Below, in pieces: positions 1 to 8,400 of a stretch of 64,000 nucleotides of DNA (its first letter is position 1; each line of letters starts with the position of its first letter). The stretch lies in the NCBI RefSeq assembly GCF_001553545.1, contig NZ_CP014227.1, positions 496,001 through 560,000 on the forward strand, in the 5' to 3' direction. Made by a program: the position numbers and the translations under genes. This stretch comes from Capnocytophaga haemolytica. Its GTDB lineage: Bacteria > Bacteroidota > Bacteroidia > Flavobacteriales > Flavobacteriaceae. Below the pieces are notes generated by a model. The model was given only the letters and a program-made list of their open reading frames with translations, was not told where the DNA came from and searched no databases.

Positions 1-44
1 ACATCTGTAATCTCCACCTTATATTTCTTTCGGTTATTTTTCGG

Positions 45-76
45 CAAAGCTACGAAATTTTATAATACGAAGCAAA
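45..76 (-). promoter_or_regulatory. Promoter firing out of the left edge
   Basis: On the minus strand TAGCTTTG (positions 52 to 45) fits the Bacteroidota -7 box TANNTTTG, and TTTG at 76 to 73 fits the -33 box with 20 nt between them. It points toward a gene left of the window, whose coding sequence is not visible. The rest of 1-186 is AT-rich and shows no gene. Confidence 0.6.
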
Positions 77-186
77 GAATTACTAAAAATATTTCTACAT
101 TGTCTGTTATTTATACAACTTCTAAATAGGTGTAACGGTAAGGCCTTTCTTTCAGAGTGATTTTAACTGAGGCATTTAGAGCTACA

Positions 187-951
187 CTATATCGGAGGTT
201 TAGCGTAAACGCGGTAGCGTGTCCAGAATTCTTCCAACTCTTTGCAGTGACCAAACCAAAATTTCAGAGCCTCTTGATTAACGCCGTCTTTACCCAACCA
301 GAAATCAACAGGGTAGCTAAAAGCTGCACTATAGGCTTTTTTAGGAGCTGTAGTTAAGTCGGTGTATTGATGTAAGAAGCCTTTGTGTTGCTTGGTTTCC
401 AAGATGCTGCAATAGCCTAAAGTATCTATGATATAATGCAGTTTGTAAACGGGAGTGTTTTTCAGCCCTATTTGTTGTATCTGGCTGAAGACATCGCGTT
501 TTACGTTTTCCATTTGACCAGCACTGAGGAGGATGTTGATAATATGTGAGAATATCCTAAAATCGTCTTTGGTAGGCTTTCTGTCCTTTAAGGCATTTGT
601 TTTCAGCAGGAAAGTGTACATCTTTAGCAGGTCGTCAGGCCAGATGCCACCCTCGTGCTCGAAGCAGTATTCGAGGTATTCAGGGGTGCCGATGAATGAT
701 TTTTCGTGGTTGGTACAGATCTTGCAATAGCCTGGTAAAAACTCATCTTTCCCGCGAGGAATAAACTTGTGTTTGGGGAAAGTTTGCATTACAGCGAGGA
801 CTGCCAAACCACCACGCCAACTGAGCTCGCCAGTGCTCAGACTTGCGAGGAAAAGGTTAGCATACTTCTGTTTATCAGCCTTTTCATAGGCTTTGAAGAT
901 GCGCTTGATAAGCTCATCGTGTGTAAAATCTTCTTTTCGTATGACACTCAT
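187..951 (-). CDS. Hypothetical protein, 254 aa
   Basis: I do not recognise this family. The protein has no signal peptide and no clear membrane segment, so it is probably cytoplasmic. It is helical and rich in aromatic and charged residues, with a CKIC pair near residue 76 (GYCKICTNHEK) that could be one half of a metal site. The N-terminal part is rich in Lys, Glu and Asp, and the C-terminus has several Trp-Phe motifs. A -7 box TACCTTTG lies at 987 to 980 on the minus strand, about 30 nt before the start, so it is likely transcribed alone. It is separated from the T9SS gene behind it by 77 nt. Function unknown. Confidence 0.75.
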   Translation of the reverse strand: MSVIRKEDFTHDELIKRIFKAYEKADKQKYANLFLASLSTGELSWRGGLAVLAVMQTFPKHKFIPRGKDEFLPGYCKICTNHEKSFIGTPEYLEYCFEHEGGIWPDDLLKMYTFLLKTNALKDRKPTKDDFRIFSHIINILLSAGQMENVKRDVFSQIQQIGLKNTPVYKLHYIIDTLGYCSILETKQHKGFLHQYTDLTTAPKKAYSAAFSYPVDFWLGKDGVNQEALKFWFGHCKELEEFWTRYRVYAKPPI

Positions 952-979
952 AATGTTCTGTTTTAAGAAATTGATGGCA

Positions 980-987
980 CAAAGGTA
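980..987 (-). promoter_or_regulatory. -7 box TACCTTTG for the 254-aa gene
   Basis: TACCTTTG on the minus strand matches TANNTTTG. No clear -33 TTTG is present at the usual spacing. Confidence 0.45.
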
Positions 988-1028
988 CGTATTTTTTTCG
1001 AGAGAAAAAAACGCTTTTGTTTTTTCGT

Positions 1029-4000
1029 TTAATTTATGACCATTTTGGCGGCGATGACGTCCTTATCGGCTTGGACGATTACGATGTAGTCGCCAGCGGA
1101 GAGGGTAAGGGAGTTGGTGAGGATCTTGAAGTGCTCTTCGGCGGGGAAGTCTTTGTTGAAGAGCTCTTGTCCTAAGATGTTGAATATACGAACGTTGATA
1201 GGACTTTTCTCGGTCATCTCGACTTTGATGTAGGGGGCAGTGCCTCTGCCTGCTGGGTTGGGCACTACCAGCACACTGATGCGCTTGTGAAAATCGTCGC
1301 TGTTTCCGATACCGATCCGATCTTTCTCCGTCCAGAATTTTTTGTAGACGCGCTTGGTGCAACCGCCGAGTGTGCCTTGAAGCCCGATGGTGTAAACGCC
1401 CTCCTTGGGAAAACGGATCTCAGCTTCACGATTTTGCTGTGAAATCATTTCAACTCCCTCAGGTAGAAGCCATTGCTCGGAGTCAATGCGTTTTGAGATG
1501 TCGATGAGTTTGAGGGTGTAATCGTAATAAGAGGTGGTGGCAGCGAGGAAATCCATCTCGAAAGTCTCGTTTTTCTGCTTTACGGTGAACTGCTTGGCGA
1601 TCTGACAACTCCCTTTGTAAGTGGCTTTTAGGGTGTAAACCCCTGCGAGGGTTGCACTGAAAGTATTGCCAGTGGCGACTTCCTTACCCGTGCTATCAAC
1701 CCAAAGGCAATGAGAGAAATCGGTGTCGCTGACGGTGTATAGGTAGTGGTCGCTTTGGCAAAGGGTTATCTCATCGGGGAAGCTAAACGGGATTTCGGCG
1801 GCGGGCTTTACCTCTATGAGTTCGGTGACGGTGGGGCAGTCGCTCTCATCGCTGAGGACGACCTTATAAGTACCTGCGGTTAAGCCTGTCAACTGCTTTT
1901 TATCGGCGCTAAGGTGCTCAATGATAGGTTTTCCAGTGCTGTCGAACCACTGTATGGAGATGGTGCCTTTGCCGCCAGCAATTTTTAGGGAGATACTCCC
2001 ATCGGCGACGCCATAGCAACGGTTGTGCTGGATAGTAGGTTGCACCTCGATGGCGTCGGGGAATTTGAGGATGACCTGCGTTTGTGTGCTGCAACCGTTA
2101 TGGTCAGTAACAGTGATAAGGTACTTTCCAGCAGTGAGGTTGCTGATGCTGTTGGTGGTATCGCCATTGCTCCAGCGGTAGTGGTAGGGCGGATTCCCCC
2201 CTGTGACAAAGACTTTGGCAGTGCCACTGTTGGGCTGTGAACATTGCATCAGAGGCGCCTCCACACGGATGTTGAGCTTTTCAGGGAATTTTAGTTGGAC
2301 GGTTTGGGTGACGACATTGTTAGAAAAGTCCTTTACTTGAAGAGAGTATATACCTTCTGAGCAATTTTTAAGAATAGGCTCTTGTTTATTTTCCATCTTT
2401 ATAGGAGTTCCATTTTTTTGCTGGAACCACTGATACTTGTAATTGCCTAATCCGCCAGTGACTGAGGCGGAGAGGGTGCCGTTCTCGTTTTTATCACCGA
2501 TACCGTTGAGGTTCTCGTCCTTGTCGTTGGGGTCGGGGTTGGCACTATGGCAGGAGATGGGCTGAGTGACGGTGATGGTGACTTGCATAGGGACGTAATC
2601 CTTTATGGTAAAGGTGGTTTGGGTCGTACAGCCCTTGCTGTCGGCAGCAACAAAGCGGTAGTCGCCTGCGGAGAGGCCTTTAAAGTTAAATTCGTTACTT
2701 ATTTGCTGGCTTTGATAAGTACTGCCAATCTTGGTGAGGGTGCCTGTGTAAGTATTGTCATTACCGCCTTCAAGAGTTGCGTTATAAGCTCCGTCATTTG
2801 CATTTGGGGTAGTAATATGGGTAATATTTTCTGTCCCAGCTTTGATGGATAGGGCAGGGGGCTCTGTGATGGTAAAGTGGAAGTTTATAGGGTTGCCCAA
2901 GCCATCTTTTACTGAGCAACCGTTAGCGTCTTGAATATGAGCGTTGTAGTTGCCCGCGGCAAGATTTGTGATTTTATTGGAGCTATCGCTAAAAGGGGTA
3001 TAGGGCGAGAATGGGGCTCCGTTTTTGGCAATGCTGTAGCTATAGGGAGGCGTGCCGCCTGCGATGTTAAAGGAGATGGAGCCGTTATTGGCACCGTGAC
3101 AGGTGATATTGGCACTTGTGGCGGTTGCTGTGAGTGCCGAGGGCATAGTGACGGAGAAGTGGTAGGATTGGTTGGTGCCGTCGGTGTAGAGGGTAATGCT
3201 ATGGCATCCTCCAACAGTATCCTTATAGTAGTATGTACCAGTAAACTTAATGCTGTATCTGTTAGTACCTTCTTTAAAAGGAATGTTATTTAGTGTTAGG
3301 GTGTTGGTGGTTAATAATGTCTCATTGATGTCTATCTGATAAGGTAGAGCGGTTTTATTAGTATCATCCTCTATTGATAGGTTCATAACTTCACCTATAT
3401 AGCTACAATTTGGGTTATTATTTTTAATAATTTCTTTATTAGCTTTGTATTGATTTAGTTCTCCTTTGAGTTTTCTATCAAAGGTTAATGTGATAGAGCC
3501 ATTGTCTCCTACACACTTTGGTTGATTGAGTTCTTTTTTGATTATTTCGGGAGCAGAGGGGACGATAGTGAGTTTTACGGGTTCTGACCAAGAGATATAT
3601 TCTCCTTGATAAGGATGCGAAGCTACGCGGAAATATATGTTTCTCCCAATATATTTTTCTGTCTCTTCTCTAAATATATCTTTAGCACAAATCTTAAAGC
3701 TAATAGAGCGAAACCCATCACCTCCATAAAAAATATCATCAACTCTACCATCTCTAAGATGATATTCAAAAGGCATATCTTTCCAGTCTGGTTCATTTTC
3801 TGTACGATACTGGAAATTGTAAATTTCCTTAAAATCTTCTGGAGAAGGACTACTCATTAATGGAATTCGATCTAGTAGAATTATATTTTTATTAGTAGGA
3901 AGATAAGAGTTACTTATATTATCTTTTATAACCTCAGTTCTCAGGGGAGCGTGTATATAAAAAGTGATATAGTCAGCTACTACATTATTAGATATCGAGT

Positions 4001-4466
4001 TAGCTTTATACCCATTAACACGACTTCCAATATGAAATTCTAAGAGAATATCATCCCACTCATAATAAGGTTTTTTTCCCAATACCTTGACAGTTATATC
4101 TGGATCTTTAGATAAGTATGCAACAGAATAATTCATTGGTTCCCATCCGAAAGGAGTCGCAATCAAAATAGTATACATTGATTCTCCTATTATTCCATAA
4201 GGCTGATACATACCATTAGCTCTTATATAACAAAAATTAAGAAAAGCGACTCCATCTTTATAAATTGATTCATCATATCTGTATATAACATCATTTTCAG
4301 AGTGCTTAGGAAATAATATATTATAGCCAGAACCTCTCATATAAAGATTAGAATTGAAATCTCTCATTCTATCTTTTAAGCAGTTTTCTAATTTTTCAAG
4401 GTTAATATATTGTCCCCAGCTATTAACTGACAACAGCACAACTATAATTAAAACAATTTTTTTCAT
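1029..4466 (-). CDS. SprB-repeat protein with T9SS type A sorting domain
   Basis: A 1145-aa secreted surface protein. A signal peptide (residues 1-18, ending near VNSWGQ) is followed by about 420 residues without a clear domain. Then come about five SprB-type repeats between residues ~440 and ~880, recognisable by phrases such as CHGANNGSISFNIAGGTPPY and TAGKYLITVTDHNGC. The last ~80 residues, with PNPAG and NILGQELF motifs and a beta-rich end, match the type A CTD that directs export through the type IX system and attachment to the cell surface. SprB repeats occur in gliding adhesins of Flavobacteria, but this protein is far shorter than SprB. The 5' third (about 3220-4466) is visibly more AT-rich than the repeat and CTD part, suggesting a replaced N-terminal cassette. 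Adhesin role is inference. Confidence 0.88.
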   Translation of the reverse strand: MKKIVLIIVVLLSVNSWGQYINLEKLENCLKDRMRDFNSNLYMRGSGYNILFPKHSENDVIYRYDESIYKDGVAFLNFCYIRANGMYQPYGIIGESMYTILIATPFGWEPMNYSVAYLSKDPDITVKVLGKKPYYEWDDILLEFHIGSRVNGYKANSISNNVVADYITFYIHAPLRTEVIKDNISNSYLPTNKNIILLDRIPLMSSPSPEDFKEIYNFQYRTENEPDWKDMPFEYHLRDGRVDDIFYGGDGFRSISFKICAKDIFREETEKYIGRNIYFRVASHPYQGEYISWSEPVKLTIVPSAPEIIKKELNQPKCVGDNGSITLTFDRKLKGELNQYKANKEIIKNNNPNCSYIGEVMNLSIEDDTNKTALPYQIDINETLLTTNTLTLNNIPFKEGTNRYSIKFTGTYYYKDTVGGCHSITLYTDGTNQSYHFSVTMPSALTATATSANITCHGANNGSISFNIAGGTPPYSYSIAKNGAPFSPYTPFSDSSNKITNLAAGNYNAHIQDANGCSVKDGLGNPINFHFTITEPPALSIKAGTENITHITTPNANDGAYNATLEGGNDNTYTGTLTKIGSTYQSQQISNEFNFKGLSAGDYRFVAADSKGCTTQTTFTIKDYVPMQVTITVTQPISCHSANPDPNDKDENLNGIGDKNENGTLSASVTGGLGNYKYQWFQQKNGTPIKMENKQEPILKNCSEGIYSLQVKDFSNNVVTQTVQLKFPEKLNIRVEAPLMQCSQPNSGTAKVFVTGGNPPYHYRWSNGDTTNSISNLTAGKYLITVTDHNGCSTQTQVILKFPDAIEVQPTIQHNRCYGVADGSISLKIAGGKGTISIQWFDSTGKPIIEHLSADKKQLTGLTAGTYKVVLSDESDCPTVTELIEVKPAAEIPFSFPDEITLCQSDHYLYTVSDTDFSHCLWVDSTGKEVATGNTFSATLAGVYTLKATYKGSCQIAKQFTVKQKNETFEMDFLAATTSYYDYTLKLIDISKRIDSEQWLLPEGVEMISQQNREAEIRFPKEGVYTIGLQGTLGGCTKRVYKKFWTEKDRIGIGNSDDFHKRISVLVVPNPAGRGTAPYIKVEMTEKSPINVRIFNILGQELFNKDFPAEEHFKILTNSLTLSAGDYIVIVQADKDVIAAKMVIN

Positions 4467-4489
4467 TTTCTTTATCTTCGTTTATGGGG

Positions 4490-4497
4490 CAAAAGTA
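4490..4497 (-). promoter_or_regulatory. -7 box TACTTTTG for the SprB-repeat gene
   Basis: TACTTTTG on the minus strand, 24 nt before the start codon, matches TANNTTTG. The A-rich leader between the two is typical of Bacteroidota, which often lack a Shine-Dalgarno site. Confidence 0.5.
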
Positions 4498-4610
4498 CGA
4501 GTTTATTTTATATCGTAGGTTCTTTGCTGTTGTAAAAATATTGTAAATGTAAAGTTAGTTTGGTTATTAGGGTCTTAGATATGAGATATAAAAAAGATAA
4601 CTTACCAAGC

Positions 4611-4673
4611 TTAAGATATTGTTCCGTTATTAGCTGACAATACCACAACTATAATTACAACAATCTTTTTGAT
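4611..4673 (-). pseudogene. Decayed copy of the downstream gene's signal-peptide start
   Basis: Read on the minus strand from 4673, the codons give IKKIVVIIVVVLSANNGTIS followed by a stop at 4613-4611. The first 13 residues closely match the start of the SprB-repeat protein (MKKIVLIIVVLLSVN), with the ATG changed to ATC. The bases just upstream also match those upstream of the real gene start. This is a leftover 5' end of a second copy and cannot make a protein as it stands. Confidence 0.7.
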
Positions 4674-4718
4674 TTTCTTTATGAGTTAAAGATATGGTTT
4701 TATTTTGTAAAAAAGTTT

Positions 4719-4937
4719 TTAGTCTTTGTATTTAGAAGGGAGATTAATTATCTTAAATTTATTATCATCAATAAATTTAATAATTCCTTTTACTTCAAGA
4801 GTGATTAAATACTCTTTTAATATCTTTTGGGTGTTACGATTTGCTGAAAAATCACTAATTTTCTATTCATCACCAAAATTTCTATAAAATAGTTCTAATC
4901 TATTTAGGAAGTTATTAATAATCATACTTCTATTCAT
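4719..4937 (-). pseudogene. Small gene broken by one in-frame stop, 72 codons
   Basis: Read on the minus strand from ATG at 4937 there are 24 codons (starting MNRSMIINNFLNRLELFYRN), a TAG at 4865-4863, then 47 more open codons ending LPSKYKD before TAA at 4721-4719. Both halves have normal composition for a small basic helical protein, and the second half (ending VKGIIKFIDDNKFKIINLP) resembles the end of a winged-helix domain. It starts 17 nt after the stop of the putative immunity gene, as an operon member would. Most likely an orphan accessory or immunity gene inactivated by a nonsense mutation; a sequencing error at 4863-4865 is the other option. Confidence 0.6.
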
Positions 4938-4954
4938 TTTCTATTATAAGGTCG

Positions 4955-5464
4955 CTACCTCATTCCCTCTCCAGTAACATTTCCTAAAGATCCTGTTTCA
5001 CAATCAAGTTCTCTTAGTTCATACCAATTTTGATTATAGTTTATTTGTATTTGCATTATTAGGTGATTATTTTTTTTTATCCAAGCAGGAAAATATATGG
5101 AATAACTGTTGAAATATAATTTATTTCTCATTTTTTTAGCTAATTCTGATAGATAAGTATCGGGAGGATTTATTTCTAAAAGTAGTTTTCCATCTTGATT
5201 GTATATCAGAGCTTTATTATGATAGATAATCAGAACTTTTTCTAGATTAGGAAAGGGGTATCCACTTATTATAGTATTTTTCCTGTGAATAGTAATTGTT
5301 TTCTGATTAAATATCCATTTTATACCGCTTGACTGAGCTTGATAAAACTTTGAAATTTCTGTCTCTGGATTATTCTTAAATAAATAATCTTCTTTACTAT
5401 TTATATCTAAATTTACATCTAGAAATATTCCGTTAGATGAAAAATATTGAAACTTTTCTATCAT
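4955..5464 (-). CDS. Putative immunity protein for the upstream toxin, 169 aa
   Basis: A 169-aa protein of no family I recognise, with no signal peptide, beta-rich and low in GC. It begins one base after the stop of the 1618-aa toxin-like gene, on the same strand. A small cytoplasmic protein directly after the variable C-terminus of a large secreted toxin is the usual place for its immunity protein. It has two Trp-Ile/Trp-Tyr patches and a segment GKLLLEINPPD that looks like a strand-turn. The immunity role rests on position and composition only, with no recognised domain. Confidence 0.6.
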   Translation of the reverse strand: MIEKFQYFSSNGIFLDVNLDINSKEDYLFKNNPETEISKFYQAQSSGIKWIFNQKTITIHRKNTIISGYPFPNLEKVLIIYHNKALIYNQDGKLLLEINPPDTYLSELAKKMRNKLYFNSYSIYFPAWIKKNNHLIMQIQINYNQNWYELRELDCETGSLGNVTGEGMR

Positions 5465-5465
5465 T

Positions 5466-8400
5466 TTATTTTAATTTTACTCCTTTTGTGTCTATAGGAA
5501 TTAAGTATTTTTGCCAATCGTTTCCTAAATAATCTATTATTTCATATTGATGTCCACCACCTTGTAATTTTACACCATTATCTATCTGAGGACCAATTAT
5601 CCCACTTCTTACTCTAAGAGGAGTTTTAACTTTATATGCTCTTAGAGTAGGGATTTCTGAAGTTGGTTTCCAAGCCTCCTTTACAGCTAATTTTTGTCGT
5701 AATTCCTTAATGGTTGTGATTGCTTCTTTTGAAGCATATTGACCAGGATTAGGAATTCCATTTTTATAATTTTCTACGAAATATATTATTTCGTTATTAT
5801 TTCCTAATATTATCTCTTCAACTTCTGTACCTGCCCAATATGGTTGTCCATCTAAATCTTTCTTTTGTCCGTTTACCAGATAATCATTTACTTCTCTAGA
5901 CTCTAATTTTCTTTCCTTTCTAAATCCTATATCAAAGCGGATATCTCCATTTTCTTTTGAGTATATCCAATATCCATCTTTTTCTCCGATTTTTTTATAT
6001 CCTAATTTCTCAGAATTATAGTTAGCAATCCATTTGTTAGGTCTGAGTTTATTATTAAAAACAGAAGCAACAGTCTCACCTTGTTTATTCCTAAAAATAA
6101 TAGTATTAGCCTTCTTCTCTATTTTTAATCCATTCTTGATCAGCAAATCATATTCTTTTGATACTTTTTTTGCTAATTCACTCAAACTTTCTCCATTTCC
6201 TAAAGCATTTTTTTCTACTTTATTACCATAAATCTTCTCTCTTTTAGCTAATTCTTTACGAAAACTTTCTGTTATTTCATCTAATTCTTTAGCTTCTTTT
6301 TCAGCACCTCTGGTATTCAATTTTGAACTTACCACACTTCCATTTCTAACAAAATCATTTAAAAAAGCCGTGCTAAAAGTAGCTAAGTCAATACCAATGC
6401 TTATCTTATTCCAATTCTCAGCAATCCATTTGCCTTCTTTCCCTAATCTGCTGAGTTCCTCCTGATGATTATTTACATAGGTTGTAATAGCTAAGTTAGA
6501 AATTTCTGTTATTGCAATAGATTTAGCAATAACTCCAACTGTCTTAGCAAATAAGATACGAGCAGAACCATATAATCCAGCAAAAGTAGAGAAATAATTT
6601 ACAACTTCTAAAAATTCTTTCTGCTCTTGCTTCTTAGAAAGATGATAAATATATATAAGTGGGAGTTCATCATAACCTTGATCGTAGTTCCTATAATTCT
6701 TATAAGCACATACAAGATCCAATAAATTTGATTTATAAAAATCACTTAGAGGTGTTATTTGAAGTTCTACCCCCTTTGAGGAATCTATCACACGAGATTT
6801 TATATGCTTTTTTTTATGATGAGCATCTATATCATCAATATCTGTGATAAACCTATCAGGTGGGACTACTCCTAAATAACAATAGTTATTATCAGGTGTT
6901 TTTTCAGCATAATGATCAACTAACTCCGCTAAAATTGTCAGGTATGTGATTAAGTTATCTCCATCAATCCTCTGATATAAATCATAAACAACTTCCTGAT
7001 GATTATATAACTGATTGTAAAGGTATTCTTTATCTTCAATACCTCTTAAAATATTTATAGCAGCTGTTTCCTCTTTTGTTCCCCAACTTTCACCCATTGA
7101 ACATTGAGAGAGAGAAACAAGCGCTCTCCACACAGTTTCTTTAGGCAGTTTGGTTGTTATAGAATCTCCGATAGCCTCAAATAAGTAATCTAATTCATTA
7201 CAGTTATTTGTCGAAAATATTTCTTCTTTGTATTTTTGAATAAGAGAAGCAAGAGCCTTATCAGTTAGTTTCATACTTAGGTATGTCAATAACTTCTGGT
7301 AGGTACTAAAATCTTCTACTTTAAATTGAAATACTTGTTGATTTTTCTTGTTCTTAAAAACCAAACAGAAGAAGTTTTTCTTTTCTACTCCTATCTCATA
7401 GTCAATACTACAACTATTATAAAGTCCATTGGTAATACGGAGATCAATGATATAATCTTTATTAGCTACTCCTCCTTTTACAATTGTTTCAACCTTTTCT
7501 TCTATGTGATCGCCATCTAAATCAATTTTGTCAATCGAAGATATAGGATAACTTCCCTCTTTATCTATTTTCCATTCATAATCTTTTATAAAGTTTATAC
7601 TAAAGTCTCCATTTCCTGAGCCTTTTTTAATTTTTTCTAACAAAGATAGAATGTGATACTTCTCTCCTTCCCCTTGCCCTTGAAAGGCATACAGTTTTAC
7701 TTTAGGGTCGTTGATTTGCTTCCATTGCTCGTATGCGAAGGCAGTGCCCTCGCCACTGGCGCTCATCAGCAGGTCGGAGGCTTTGGGGTGCTCGAGCTGG
7801 AAGGCGCCGTGTCCCAGTTCGTGGGCGAGCACTTTGGGGTTGAGCCCATAGACAAACCCAAACTGACCATTAAGCCGCATATAGCCCCCTTGCCCTGTGC
7901 TACTGCCGCTGTCGGTGATAAAGAGGTAATAAGCATCACTCTTTACACTATGGCTTTGCTTAAACTCACTGATGATAGCATTCTGCTCAGGACTGTAAGT
8001 TGAGAGGTCACCCAGCTTATTTTCTGTTGGTAACTTACCATCTTGCAAGAACTTAGAGATGTCAAATACAGCCTCCTCGCTAAAATGCAGTTGCACTCCT
8101 ACCCGCTGGTAGATGGCACTCACCTCTTTAAGGGCAGCGTCAGTGATGCGAACGCTCTTTGAGGTAGGCACCAACACCACATTGACCTCTTTTTCAGCCA
8201 GATGCACTAATACACACTGACTGATGACTTCCCCTTGAGCATCTTTGCCACCTTTCTTAGGGACAGCTACCACCCATAGCGGCTCGTCGGCGAAGTCGTA
8301 AAGCCCTTTACAGCTGAGTTCAAACTTTCCCTTTTCAAGCTCTTTTGAAGGGATCTCTACCCCTTTTTCATTGCGGAATACAAAGCGGTAGGCAGTCGTA

